A stretch of 64,000 nt of DNA from the NCBI GenBank assembly GCA_016713885.1, contig JADJOF010000001.1, positions 372,001-436,000 of the forward strand, in the 5' to 3' direction. The position numbers and the translations under genes are program-made. Below the pieces are notes generated by a model. It searched no databases. It was not told the origin of the DNA and worked only from the letters and a program-made list of their open reading frames with translations. This stretch comes from Bdellovibrionales bacterium. Lineage in GTDB: Bacteria > Bdellovibrionota > Bdellovibrionia > Bdellovibrionales > JAMPXM01. Shown here piece after piece: positions 36,523 to 45,150 of the stretch (positions are counted from its first letter, which is position 1; every line of letters begins with the position of its first letter).

Positions 36523-37118
36523 TGAGACACCACCTGAATCTTTTCAACAAACTCAGACTGTAGGCGCTTCTGGTCTTGCTCCTGAAGCTTGTCTTTGTCT
36601 GAGAGAAGTTTCGTTGCAAGTACAACGGATTGATCAAGAAGCTCACGTCGCAAAGCGACCTTTGCGCGCTCAAGCTCGACAGCTGCTGTCTGCTCAGCGT
36701 CGGTCTTGAGTTTGGCGGCAAGAGTCTTTGCCTCTTCAATGATTTGTGCGCGAAGGGCTGCTGCTTCTGCTCGCGCCTGTTCAATCGACTGATCGCGCGT
36801 GCTTTCAAGTTTTGTCAGTCGCTCTTGAATTTCACGACGCTTTGTTTCGGCCTCGGCTTTTGCTGCTTCCGCTTTTTTGATCGCATCACGATAGTTCGTC
36901 TCGCGGCTCGAGAAGAATGTGAGCACCGGTTTTTTCAAAGCAAAAAACAAGAGGGCCGCATACAGTCCGAAATTGACGAATTGGAGCCAAACCATATTCG
37001 GAATAGCGGCCTCATGCCCACCGTGCTCAGTCGCCGAAGCGAAACCAGAAGACGATCCGAAGACAAAGGTCAGCACTGGCGGGAGAATCAGAAGAAAACC
37101 GATGATGAACTTGTTCAC
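36519..37118 (-). CDS. atpF: ATP synthase F0 subunit b
   Basis: A 199-residue b subunit. The N-terminus (to about residue 29) is a signal-like hydrophobic segment; a second membrane helix at about 45-65 leads into a long charged coiled coil. The long form with an extra leading segment is seen in several deltaproteobacteria-related groups. It overlaps its paralog b' by 4 bases and atpH by 4 bases. Confidence 0.92.
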   Translation of the reverse strand: MNKFIIGFLLILPPVLTFVFGSSSGFASATEHGGHEAAIPNMVWLQFVNFGLYAALLFFALKKPVLTFFSSRETNYRDAIKKAEAAKAEAETKRREIQERLTKLESTRDQSIEQARAEAAALRAQIIEEAKTLAAKLKTDAEQTAAVELERAKVALRRELLDQSVVLATKLLSDKDKLQEQDQKRLQSEFVEKIQVVSQ

Positions 37119-37561
37119 AGAGAAATCTCCTTGCCGGCCATTTTGCTGGCAATCGTCGACGTGACCGACGGGATCTCTTGTGCCAACAGTGTCTTCGCTT
37201 TTCCAAGCTCAGTCGCAATCAGTTCACGAGAATGATCGAGTGCTTTCGCCGCCTCGGCACGAGCATGGGTAACGACCTTGTCGTATTCATGCAGAGCCTC
37301 AGCGCGCGATTTATCGTACTCGGTACGAATAGCCGCCGAAACCGACTTCGCTTTTTGCTCGTACTCGGTGTTGATTTCAACAGCCTCGTTGAGCATGCGA
37401 GTGGCGCGCTCTTCGTTTCCAACCGTGCGCGATTCGCGCTCACGGAGTGCCTTCGCATAGGGTTTGAAAAGAAAGTTAGAAAGAGAAAGATACGCGACAG
37501 CAAAGCATGCGACGTGAATCCACAACGTGCTGTTGATACCGAGAGATTTCAGCAGTTCCAT
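37115..37561 (-). CDS. atpF': ATP synthase F0 subunit b' (second b-type subunit)
   Basis: A 148-residue b-type subunit with one N-terminal membrane helix (STLWIHVACFAVAYLSLSNFLF) followed by a coiled coil. Together with the longer b subunit it would form a b/b' heterodimeric stalk as in photosynthetic and delta-type enzymes. It is the first gene of the atp operon, whose promoter must lie in the 81 bases shared with the bactofilin gene end (37562-37642). Confidence 0.9.
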   Translation of the reverse strand: MELLKSLGINSTLWIHVACFAVAYLSLSNFLFKPYAKALRERESRTVGNEERATRMLNEAVEINTEYEQKAKSVSAAIRTEYDKSRAEALHEYDKVVTHARAEAAKALDHSRELIATELGKAKTLLAQEIPSVTSTIASKMAGKEISL

Positions 37562-37642
37562 AGTGACGAACCTTGGCCGACAAGCCCTGTTTGAGTAGCG
37601 GCTTTGAGTAGCACTGCGCCAAGATTGCGGTCAAGGCAGGAA

Positions 37643-38047
37643 TCACGACTCTTTCGGCATATATGACGCACCTTCGAACGTGACGCCTTCATCGATTCTT
37701 AGGCTGGGCGTCGTTACAGTGCCTCTAAAAATAGCAGGCGGGTGCATGATGACTCTTTTTCGCGCAGAAACACTACCAACAAACGTTCCAGAGATCACGA
37801 CGATGTCCGCCTCAACCTCGGCCTCAACTGTAGCGCCAGGGTTGATAACAAGGGTATCGCGCGTAAAGATCTCGCCGCGAAAATTTCCACCAATTCGAAC
37901 AACGCCTTCAAAAGAGAGCTTTCCTTCAAATGACGCACCTTCATCGAGAAGCGCCGTAAGGCGCCCGTCGGTCAATGCTTCGTCAGAAGTTAGGCTCGGG
38001 AAGATCCGATCGGATTTTCTGGTTTTACCGGATTCGACTTCGCCCAT
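37643..38047 (-). CDS. Bactofilin
   Basis: A 134-residue cytoskeletal protein of the bactofilin family. The central right-handed beta helix shows the repeating pattern GKLSFEGVVRIGGNFRGEI, DTLVINPGATVEAEV, ADIVVISGTFVGSVSA. Disordered tails flank it. Its first 58 bases overlap the 3' end of parB. A bactofilin next to parAB also occurs in other bacteria, such as Myxococcus, where bactofilins help place the ParABS machinery; the same use here is inference. Confidence 0.93.
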   Translation of the reverse strand: MGEVESGKTRKSDRIFPSLTSDEALTDGRLTALLDEGASFEGKLSFEGVVRIGGNFRGEIFTRDTLVINPGATVEAEVEADIVVISGTFVGSVSARKRVIMHPPAIFRGTVTTPSLRIDEGVTFEGASYMPKES

Positions 38048-39048
38048 CCTCGACGCATCCTTTCGACAATCTCTGTCAGCTGCTCGTCCGAGTGAAAATA
38101 GACACTCAGTTTGCCGCGGCGGTCCGCATAGTCAATAACGACGCGCGTTCCGATTAGTTTCTGAAGCTCCGAAGCCAGTGCCTCGACCAATTTACTCGAG
38201 ACGTTCGAAGATCCGACCGAAACAGCGCTGGCAAGCGGACGAGCCATTACGGCTTTCTTTTCACTGACCTTGCGTTCAAGCGCTCGGACGGAAAGTTTGT
38301 CGCGGACTGTTTCTTTTGCGAGTGCGATCTGTTCCGACATCGAATCAAGTCCTAAAAGAACTTTCGCATGCCCGGCGGAAAGGGAACCTCCACCAACCAT
38401 CAATTTGACCTCAGGCGGAAGCACGAGAAGGCGTAGAGCATTCGCTACTGTCGAGCGCTCTTTCCCCAGGCGGTCAGCGACCTGAGCCTGAGTCATGCCG
38501 TATTCTTTCATTAGAACGTCGTAGGCTTCGGACTCTTCGATCGGATTAAGGTCTGCACGTTGAATGTTTTCAAGAATGGCCCATTCAAGTGTCTTCTGCT
38601 GATCTGCTGTTTTGAGGATGACCGGGACTTCTTTCAATCCCGCCATCTGGGCGGCACGCCAACGGCGCTCACCTGCGATAATTTCAAACTCGCCCTCGGC
38701 CATGCGGCGGGCCGTGATTGGCTGAAGAATTCCTTGCTCTTTAATAGAGGCGGAAAGCTCACGAAGTGGTTGGTCTTCGAAAATTTGACGGGGCTGCTGA
38801 GTATTCGCCTTCAGTTTCTCAATTGGAATCTGCCAAATTCGAACTTCATCTGGAACGGATTGCGCGACGACGTGAGCCGATTCAACCGCGACTGATGCCT
38901 GTGCCGGAGAACCGGTCGAGATAGGAGTAGCCGGTGGAACCACGTCATTCGGTGTCTCAACGGCAGCACCGAAAAGACTACCCAAACCACGTCCAAGTCG
39001 CTGCTTACCCTGAGTTTTGTTCTGTGTTGGATGAGTGATTTCAGGCAT
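37990..39048 (-). CDS. parB: Chromosome partitioning protein ParB
   Basis: A 352-residue ParB, a CTP-dependent DNA clamp that loads at parS. The start at 39048 follows GGAGGG at a good distance; the upstream frame lacks one. It contains LGRGLGSLFG near the front, the nucleotide-binding ENIQRADLNPIEE, the GERRWRAA motif, the HTH (MTQAQVADRLGKERSTVANALRLL), and a C-terminal dimer domain. Two matching parS sites lie at 39952 and 40564. It overlaps the parA stop by 8 bases. Confidence 0.96.
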   Translation of the reverse strand: MPEITHPTQNKTQGKQRLGRGLGSLFGAAVETPNDVVPPATPISTGSPAQASVAVESAHVVAQSVPDEVRIWQIPIEKLKANTQQPRQIFEDQPLRELSASIKEQGILQPITARRMAEGEFEIIAGERRWRAAQMAGLKEVPVILKTADQQKTLEWAILENIQRADLNPIEESEAYDVLMKEYGMTQAQVADRLGKERSTVANALRLLVLPPEVKLMVGGGSLSAGHAKVLLGLDSMSEQIALAKETVRDKLSVRALERKVSEKKAVMARPLASAVSVGSSNVSSKLVEALASELQKLIGTRVVIDYADRRGKLSVYFHSDEQLTEIVERMRRGWAKSNPVKPENPIGSSRA

Positions 39049-39849
39049 TTGGACCCTCCGAGAAAACAGGCGGCTGGATATCCGCGAACACTCGTTTGTC
39101 GAGTTCGTCAGCCAGTTCAAGGTATTTCAGTGCACCAACAGACTTCGGTTCGTACGCGATAATCGACTGACCGTGTGAGGGCGCTTCGCTCAATCGGACG
39201 TTCCGAGGAATAATGGCTTTGAAGACCTTGTCGCCAAAATGGGTTTGAATTTCAGAGACAACTTGGTGGCTGAGATTGTTGCTCGCCGCAAACATCGTCA
39301 GCAGGATACCTTCGATTCGAAGCTCCGGATTGATGTTCTTTTTAACAAGGCCGGCGGTTGTCGAAGCCGACTCAAACCTTCGAGGGCATAGTACTCACAC
39401 TGAAGCGGAACAAGAAAAGTATTGGCGGCTGCTAGGGCATTGAGGGTCAGCAATCCTAAGGACGGCGGGCAGTCGATTAAAACGTAGTCATATTCTGAAG
39501 CAACGGCAGCGATCGCTTCGCGAAGGCGATACTCTCGACGCTGCGCATCGACAAGTTCGATTTCAGCACCAACGAGATCTGGAGTGGCGGGAGCTACAGT
39601 GAGGCGTTCCTGAGACGTGGGTAGGCGGATATCCGCGATCGTTTTTTCACCAATGAGAACATGGTAAATATTGGCTTCTTGATACTCATGCTTCTTCAGC
39701 CCGAGACCACTTGAGGCATTTCCTTGAGGATCGAGGTCAACAAGAAGGACCTTACGGCCTCGATGCGCCAAGCTCGCCGACAGGTTAACCGATGTCGTCG
39801 TCTTCCCGACTCCGCCCTTCTGATTCGCGATACAAATGACTCTAGCCAC
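39041..39849 (-). CDS. parA: Chromosome partitioning ATPase ParA (one frameshift as sequenced)
   Basis: ParA/Soj ATPase of about 269 residues once one missing base is restored near plus-strand 39372-39378. The frame then reads GLSRLRTTAGLVKKNINPELR instead of a stop-terminated nonsense tail. The GTG start at 39849 follows GGAGGG. The deviant Walker A KGGVGKTTT is at residues 10-18; then DLDPQGNAS and DCPPSLGLLT. The C-terminal part (IIPRNVRLSEAPSHGQSIIAY) is intact in the second frame. It forms an operon with parB and overlaps it. Confidence 0.95.
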
Positions 39850-39951
39850 ATAACCCTCCGTTGGTGTGTCTAGAATTGTTAGACTCCTTCGTTGAACAAT
39901 TTTCAACTCATTTTGAGTGAGCAACGCGCCGATAGGTTGATTGATCATGAA

Positions 39952-39967
39952 TGTTCCACGTGGAACA
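39952..39967. promoter_or_regulatory. parS: parS centromere site
   Basis: TGTTCCACGTGGAACA, a perfect 16-base palindrome matching the known ParB-binding consensus. It stands in the divergent gap between parA and a small lipoprotein gene, about 7.8 kb from oriC. Confidence 0.95.
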
Positions 39968-39999
39968 TCTGATTACACAGCCTGGTGAGGTGATTGATC

Positions 40000-40554
40000 A
40001 TGGTCAACCAAAGGCAGATTCTAAGCATAGTCTGCTTATCTTTTTTGTTGCAGATTGGATGCTCACGCCCAAATCCAACACCGGAACTGATTGATCCAAT
40101 CTACCGTGACATCGGTGAAAAGGCCGCCGTTTCGAAGGCGGAGGCCGATAAAGTGTCTGAGGAGATCAAAACAGCCAAGGAGGAGCTTGAAAAGCTACCA
40201 CCGCGCGATCCATCTCTAAGAAAGATGCGCCAAGACCTGAAAAACAAGGAGGCCAAGCTTGTCCAACTTGAGCAGGAGGCGCTCTACTACGAAATTCGAG
40301 CAGAAAAGCGGAAAGCCTACGCGAGGGAAGACTATCTTAAGGCATTTAATGCGGGAAAGCCCTGGCCAAATCCAGAGACGAAAGAAGCCTACGAACTAGT
40401 CGGGAAGCTGAGAGCCGCCCCAAGAGAATGGAGCAAATCGGTCCCAAAGACCGACCGATACAACCGAAAATCGATTGAGGAGACCCGAAAAGAGATAGAA
40501 GAGAAGGCCAAGGCCGCATCAAAAGGCGGTGGCGGCGAAAAACCAGCACATTGA
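40000..40554 (+). CDS. Small coiled-coil lipoprotein, unknown function
   Basis: A 184-residue protein. The ATG at 40000 is chosen; a TTG two codons earlier is also possible given GAGG upstream. A signal peptide ends in the lipobox LLQIGC, so the protein is lipid-anchored. The rest is highly charged and helical (KAEADKVSEEIKTAKEELEKL, then MRQDLKNKEAKLVQLEQEA), ending in a Gly/Lys tail. The family was not recognised. It lies alone between two parS sites and converges on rsmG. Its location beside the partition locus may be chance. Confidence 0.75.
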   Translation: MVNQRQILSIVCLSFLLQIGCSRPNPTPELIDPIYRDIGEKAAVSKAEADKVSEEIKTAKEELEKLPPRDPSLRKMRQDLKNKEAKLVQLEQEALYYEIRAEKRKAYAREDYLKAFNAGKPWPNPETKEAYELVGKLRAAPREWSKSVPKTDRYNRKSIEETRKEIEEKAKAASKGGGGEKPAH

Positions 40555-40563
40555 GACCTGAAA

Positions 40564-40579
40564 TGTTCCACGTGGAACA
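40564..40579. promoter_or_regulatory. parS: parS centromere site
   Basis: A second perfect TGTTCCACGTGGAACA palindrome, identical to that at 39952 and 612 bases away. It sits in the 28-base gap between the convergent lipoprotein gene and rsmG. Confidence 0.95.
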
Positions 40580-40582
40580 TTT

Positions 40583-41248
40583 CTACTTCTTTCTCGCCTC
40601 AATAACGACAAACTCCGCGTTGCTCTCGGGAATCGAATACTGACCGACCATCTGCGTGTTCCACACAGAAAATAGCTGACTCGGGACGTCTGCGACCTCG
40701 CGGGCCCATCCTTCACCCTTCATCATGAAAAAGCGTCCGCCCGGCGCCATGAGTTTGCGCGACAGGAGCAATGACTTACCAATCGGCGCAAATCCCCTCG
40801 AAACCGCGAAGTGAACGGACTCGTCCTCAAGATCCGCAATATCACGCGTAATAAAGGCTACGTTCTTAAGGCCCATCGAAGCTCCAGCATGCTTCAGAAA
40901 CTCAAGCTTACGCACATCGCGATCGACGACTCGAAACTTCAGGTCGGGAGCCAGAGCAGCACAAATAATCCCTGGAATTCCATTACCGCTTCCAAAGTCA
41001 GAAACGGTACTGCCAGAAGGAATGAGACCACATATAATGCGCCATGCCAAAACAGCATCGGCAACATGAACAGCATCCGCCTTCGGAACAGTGCTCGCGC
41101 TAATGAGATTCAAATTCTTATTAAACCGGCCAAGCTCACGAAGATATACTTTGAGCGCCTGTAGCTCTACCTCTTTTAAAGTCGGAATCCACTCGGCCAA
41201 ACGAGAACCGTCAGGCATCAACTCCATTTTCAAATCTTCGGTCGCCAT
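40583..41248 (-). CDS. rsmG: 16S rRNA (guanine-N7)-methyltransferase RsmG (GidB)
   Basis: A 221-residue SAM-dependent methyltransferase that modifies G527 of 16S rRNA. The SAM site DFGSGNGIPGI, the segment ELGRFNKNLNLISAS, and the loop HFAVSRGFAP are all family features. Its start overlaps the end of mnmG by 38 bases. Loss of this gene is known in other bacteria to give low-level streptomycin resistance. Confidence 0.95.
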   Translation of the reverse strand: MATEDLKMELMPDGSRLAEWIPTLKEVELQALKVYLRELGRFNKNLNLISASTVPKADAVHVADAVLAWRIICGLIPSGSTVSDFGSGNGIPGIICAALAPDLKFRVVDRDVRKLEFLKHAGASMGLKNVAFITRDIADLEDESVHFAVSRGFAPIGKSLLLSRKLMAPGGRFFMMKGEGWAREVADVPSQLFSVWNTQMVGQYSIPESNAEFVVIEARKK

Positions 41249-43118
41249 GATCCCGTTTTTCCCTTCCCTTCAGAAAAACAATGATTGCCTGAACTGCCGA
41301 CGGGTTCACACCGCTCATACGGCTTGCTTGCCCCAATGTCTCCGGCCTTTTCTCAAGGAGCTTCTCCTGCTCCTCCTTTGAAAGGCCCCGAATTTCGCCA
41401 TAGGGAAGATCGAGAGGGAGTCGGGTCATCTCCAGTCGCCGAACCGCAGCAATTTGCTCGAGTTCGCGATCGATATAACCGGCATATTTAACTTGAATCT
41501 CGATCGGTTCGGAAACTTCTACCGATACCGGCTCGAAACCAAACGACTCAAGGTCCTCGTATCCAATTTCCGGGCGACGCAACACTTCTTCGGCCGTCAT
41601 CGGTTTCAAAAGCTTCGCGGTACCTAACGCCTCAAGCTTCTCCTGCGTCTCCACATTTGGTACCAGCACACAGTTCCTTAGCCGCTCATTCAGACCTCGT
41701 CTTTGGTCGAGCAGCGCATCTAAGTGTGCCTCTCGGTCCGCACCTAGGATACCAAGACCTTTGGCTCGGGACCAAAGCCGTTCAAGAGAATTGTCTTCTC
41801 TTAATACAAGTCGATATTCAGCTCGCGACGTGAACATGCGGTATGGCTCACTTGTACCTTTAGTCACCAAGTCATCGATGAGAACGCCTACATAAGCCTC
41901 GTCTCGTCTTAAGACAAACGACTCTTTCTCGGCATTTCTTAAGGCTGCGTTAACACCAGCAACAAATCCTTGCGCGGCTGCCTCTTCGTAGCCACTTGTC
42001 CCGTTGATTTGCCCGGCTAAGAACAGACCGCTCACAGCTCGAGTTTCTAGGCTGTGTCGAATCTGTGTCGGCTCGATAAAGTCATATTCAACAGCGTAAC
42101 CGTAGCGAAGAACTTCAACGTTCTCGAGGCCCGGAATCGTCCGCAGAAACTCAAGCTGAACGTCTTCTGGAAGGCTTGTCGAAATGCCCTGCAGATAAAT
42201 AGAATCCGTCGATAGCCCCTCAGGTTCCAGAAAAGTTTGGTGAGAAATCTTATCAACAAACCGAGTTATCTTGTCCTCGATACTTGGACAGTAACGCGGC
42301 CCACGGCCTTCGATATTCCCACAGTACATTGGGCTCTTGTCGAGATTGCGCCTGATTATATCGTGAGTTTTCTCGCTCGTATGGCTTAACCAGCACGACA
42401 CTTGCGGTAGACCTAACTCCCGGGCGCTGCGAGCAGAAAAAGGATAAAACCGCTCGTCACCACGCTGTTCAACTGTCTTACTGAAGTCGATCGATCCTGC
42501 TTTGAGCCGAGCCGGCGTCCCGGTCTTTAGCCGCTGAACAACAAAGCCAATGGAGCGCAATTGATCACTCAGGCCAATTGTCGCAACGTCGCCAATCCGT
42601 CCGCCATCACGCTGCTCAAGCCCAATGTGCATCACGCCGCGCATGAAAGTGCCGGTCGTCATCACAGTCGACCGAGAGCGAACTTCAGAACCGTCGGGCA
42701 GGACGATGCCATAACAAACACCGCCTTCTAGAATCAGCGACTTTGCCTCACCGGCCATAACTTGAATTCCAGGCTCAGAGCGCACCGAACGTGTCATGAA
42801 GTCGACGTAGAGATCTTTGTCACACTGAGCTCGCGAGCCCCGAACCGCCGGACCCTTGCGCGCATTCAACCGCTTAAACTGAATACACGTAGCGTCAGCG
42901 GAAAGACCCATCTCTCCGCCCAGCGCGTCAATCTCCCGGACCATATGTCCTTTTGCCAAACCGCCGATCGATGGGTTACAGCTCATGTATCCGATACGAT
43001 TGATGTTTGTAGTAACAACGCAAACGCTTTGACCCATGCGAGAGGCTGCGAGTGCCGCTTCAACTCCCGCGTGTCCAGCGCCGACAACGATGACGTCAAA
43101 ATCGAAATTTGAGGCCAT
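41211..43118 (-). CDS. mnmG: tRNA uridine-5-carboxymethylaminomethyl modification enzyme MnmG (GidA)
   Basis: A 635-residue FAD enzyme that works with MnmE on the wobble uridine of certain tRNAs. The N-terminal FAD fold VGAGHAGVEAALAASRMG, the motif CNPSIGGLAKGH, and the tRNA-binding C-terminal part are all present. The last residues (REKRDHGDRRF...) lie in the overlap with rsmG and are unusually basic; a shorter natural C-terminus cannot be excluded. It stands 5 bases downstream of mnmE. Confidence 0.96.
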   Translation of the reverse strand: MASNFDFDVIVVGAGHAGVEAALAASRMGQSVCVVTTNINRIGYMSCNPSIGGLAKGHMVREIDALGGEMGLSADATCIQFKRLNARKGPAVRGSRAQCDKDLYVDFMTRSVRSEPGIQVMAGEAKSLILEGGVCYGIVLPDGSEVRSRSTVMTTGTFMRGVMHIGLEQRDGGRIGDVATIGLSDQLRSIGFVVQRLKTGTPARLKAGSIDFSKTVEQRGDERFYPFSARSARELGLPQVSCWLSHTSEKTHDIIRRNLDKSPMYCGNIEGRGPRYCPSIEDKITRFVDKISHQTFLEPEGLSTDSIYLQGISTSLPEDVQLEFLRTIPGLENVEVLRYGYAVEYDFIEPTQIRHSLETRAVSGLFLAGQINGTSGYEEAAAQGFVAGVNAALRNAEKESFVLRRDEAYVGVLIDDLVTKGTSEPYRMFTSRAEYRLVLREDNSLERLWSRAKGLGILGADREAHLDALLDQRRGLNERLRNCVLVPNVETQEKLEALGTAKLLKPMTAEEVLRRPEIGYEDLESFGFEPVSVEVSEPIEIQVKYAGYIDRELEQIAAVRRLEMTRLPLDLPYGEIRGLSKEEQEKLLEKRPETLGQASRMSGVNPSAVQAIIVFLKGREKRDHGDRRFENGVDA

Positions 43119-43123
43119 AACGC

Positions 43124-44524
43124 CTACTTCCCCAGACAGAACTCTTTAAAAATGCGATCGATGACCTGCTCGTGAAACACTTTTCCAAGCAACTCGTGAA
43201 CAGCCTTGAGTCCCACCTGAAGCTCGTACGCGATTAACTCCGGACTCGCATCCTTTTCGATCAAATTCAGCGCCTTGGCTACGGAGCCTTGTATCTTTTT
43301 TAGGCCCTCAACATGCCGAGCCTGAGTGACCAGACCAGCACCGCCAAGACCCTCAATCTCACGAAGTGGACCGGCAATCATCGTCTTAAGCTCAGCAATG
43401 CCAGCGCCGGTAACCGCGGAACCAAATACTGCACGAGCTGAAACACCAAGACGTTCCGCTTCAGCCTCCGCTGTTGCCCGCCATTCTCCAGTACGGTCCA
43501 AGTCGATCTTGTTGAAGAAGTAGTGCTCAGCCCTCTTTGCACAGCGGACGAAATCGGCAAATCCAACGCGCCATTCGGGGTCACTAATGTCGACCACCAC
43601 GACCACGGCATCAGCGGTATTCCGGGCATGAAGGCTCTTTTCAACACCCAGCTTCTCAACGACATCGCGAGTTTCACGAATTCCTGCCGTATCAATCCAC
43701 CGAATCGGTGTTCCATGAAATCGAGTCTCGACCTCAATCCAATCCCGGGTTGTCCCAGGCTGGTCGGTCACAATCGCACGCTCTTCCTCAACGATCGCGT
43801 TCAGCAAACTCGACTTTCCAGCGTTCGGAGAACCGACGAGCGCCACAGCCAACCCATTGCGAAGAAGCCGGCCTTTTTGATAACTCGAAATCAAATCGCT
43901 GATCCTTAAACTGAGCCCATGAGCTCTATCCAAGAGATCTTTTGACGGCTTCAGCTCGATCCCATCAGACGAAAAGTCGATACTCGCCTCAAGCTGAGCA
44001 CCGATCCAGACCAAATCATCTTCAATCGCACTAAACTTCCGACTCAGCTCTCCATTCAGCTGTGACAGGGCCGCAGCTGAGCTCTCTTTTGACCGACTCT
44101 CGATCAAACCTAAAATTCCCTCGGCCTGAACCAAGTCGACTCGACCATTCAAAAACGCACGATACGTAAATTCACCCGGCCGAGCGAGGCGTGAACCCTG
44201 CCCAATCAAAAGGTCGAGAATTCGCGACGAAATCGCATCTCCACCATGACACGAAATTTCAATTGTCTCTTCGCCGGTAAATGATTTTCCATCAGCAAAA
44301 TAGGCGATCAAAACCTCGTCAACGAGGTCGCCAGAGGCCGGGTCTTTCAAACTGCCAAAATAAAGGCGATGGGACTCTGGATCTGGAACTAAAAAAGGCG
44401 CCAGACGGGAAACCGTCAAAAGCGCCTTCGAACCAGAAACTCGGATAACAGAAATCGCACCCACACCAGGAGCCGTCGAGATCGCACAAATCGTGTCCTC
44501 GTCACCTGGTCTGACTGGAATCAT
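43124..44524 (-). CDS. mnmE: tRNA modification GTPase MnmE
   Basis: A 466-residue GTPase with N-terminal folate-binding domain, helical domain, and inserted G domain. G1 GSPNAGKSS, the switch DQPGTTRD, G3 DTAGIRET, and the C-terminal FCLGK (usually CIGK) place it firmly. It overlaps jag by 4 bases (ATGA), and precedes mnmG. Confidence 0.97.
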   Translation of the reverse strand: MIPVRPGDEDTICAISTAPGVGAISVIRVSGSKALLTVSRLAPFLVPDPESHRLYFGSLKDPASGDLVDEVLIAYFADGKSFTGEETIEISCHGGDAISSRILDLLIGQGSRLARPGEFTYRAFLNGRVDLVQAEGILGLIESRSKESSAAALSQLNGELSRKFSAIEDDLVWIGAQLEASIDFSSDGIELKPSKDLLDRAHGLSLRISDLISSYQKGRLLRNGLAVALVGSPNAGKSSLLNAIVEEERAIVTDQPGTTRDWIEVETRFHGTPIRWIDTAGIRETRDVVEKLGVEKSLHARNTADAVVVVVDISDPEWRVGFADFVRCAKRAEHYFFNKIDLDRTGEWRATAEAEAERLGVSARAVFGSAVTGAGIAELKTMIAGPLREIEGLGGAGLVTQARHVEGLKKIQGSVAKALNLIEKDASPELIAYELQVGLKAVHELLGKVFHEQVIDRIFKEFCLGK

Positions 44525-45135
44525 ACCGTCTCTGCATTTTCCTCGCGGTCATCTGCACGTTCGTCCATGTCTTCACGAACTGCACTTTTCGCGGGATAGA
44601 TTTTTACCTTCTTAAACAGACCTTCACCAATCGAACGGCTGCGAACGCGCTCGTCGCCAGCCAAGTGCTGATGAACGGTCTTGCGATCTTTTGGCGCCAA
44701 TGCGCGCATATACTGCGACTTGCCTGATTCCAAACACTTGTCCTTCAATTTATCCGCCAAATCGACCAGAGAGCGCGTCGATTCCTCACGGAACCCATTG
44801 CTATCAAAATGTACTTCAACACGCGCATCTGGAAGCTGGTGCTGCAATACACGCTTCACCAAAAGTTGGAACGCGTCGAGGAGCGAACCATCTTTCTCAG
44901 TCAGAAGCTCTTCATCCGCTCCTGACATTTCGACTGTAACGTCCTCAGTTTCACCGTTTTTTACGGTGGAAACGCTGAACTCAAGTTCGAAGCCAGCTCG
45001 CTCCATCACGCCGTTCAACGTCTCTTCAACAATAGAAACGGCGTCTCCGCCGCCCTGAACGCCCGTACCAGAACCCGATGTGGATTTCGCTCCGTCCTTC
45101 TTGCCCCCGAAAAGTTTGCTAAAAAACCCCGTCAT
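44521..45135 (-). CDS. jag: Jag/KhpB-type RNA-binding protein
   Basis: A 204-residue protein with a polar Gly/Ser/Lys-rich N-terminus, a KH-II-like domain (about 35-125), and an R3H domain near the end with the RKTVHQHL motif. The family binds RNA and affects cell wall growth and division in Gram-positive bacteria; its role in Gram-negatives is little studied. It stands in the usual place between mnmE and yidC. Confidence 0.9.
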   Translation of the reverse strand: MTGFFSKLFGGKKDGAKSTSGSGTGVQGGGDAVSIVEETLNGVMERAGFELEFSVSTVKNGETEDVTVEMSGADEELLTEKDGSLLDAFQLLVKRVLQHQLPDARVEVHFDSNGFREESTRSLVDLADKLKDKCLESGKSQYMRALAPKDRKTVHQHLAGDERVRSRSIGEGLFKKVKIYPAKSAVREDMDERADDREENAETV

Positions 45136-45150
45136 TCTTCCTCCGTCGTA

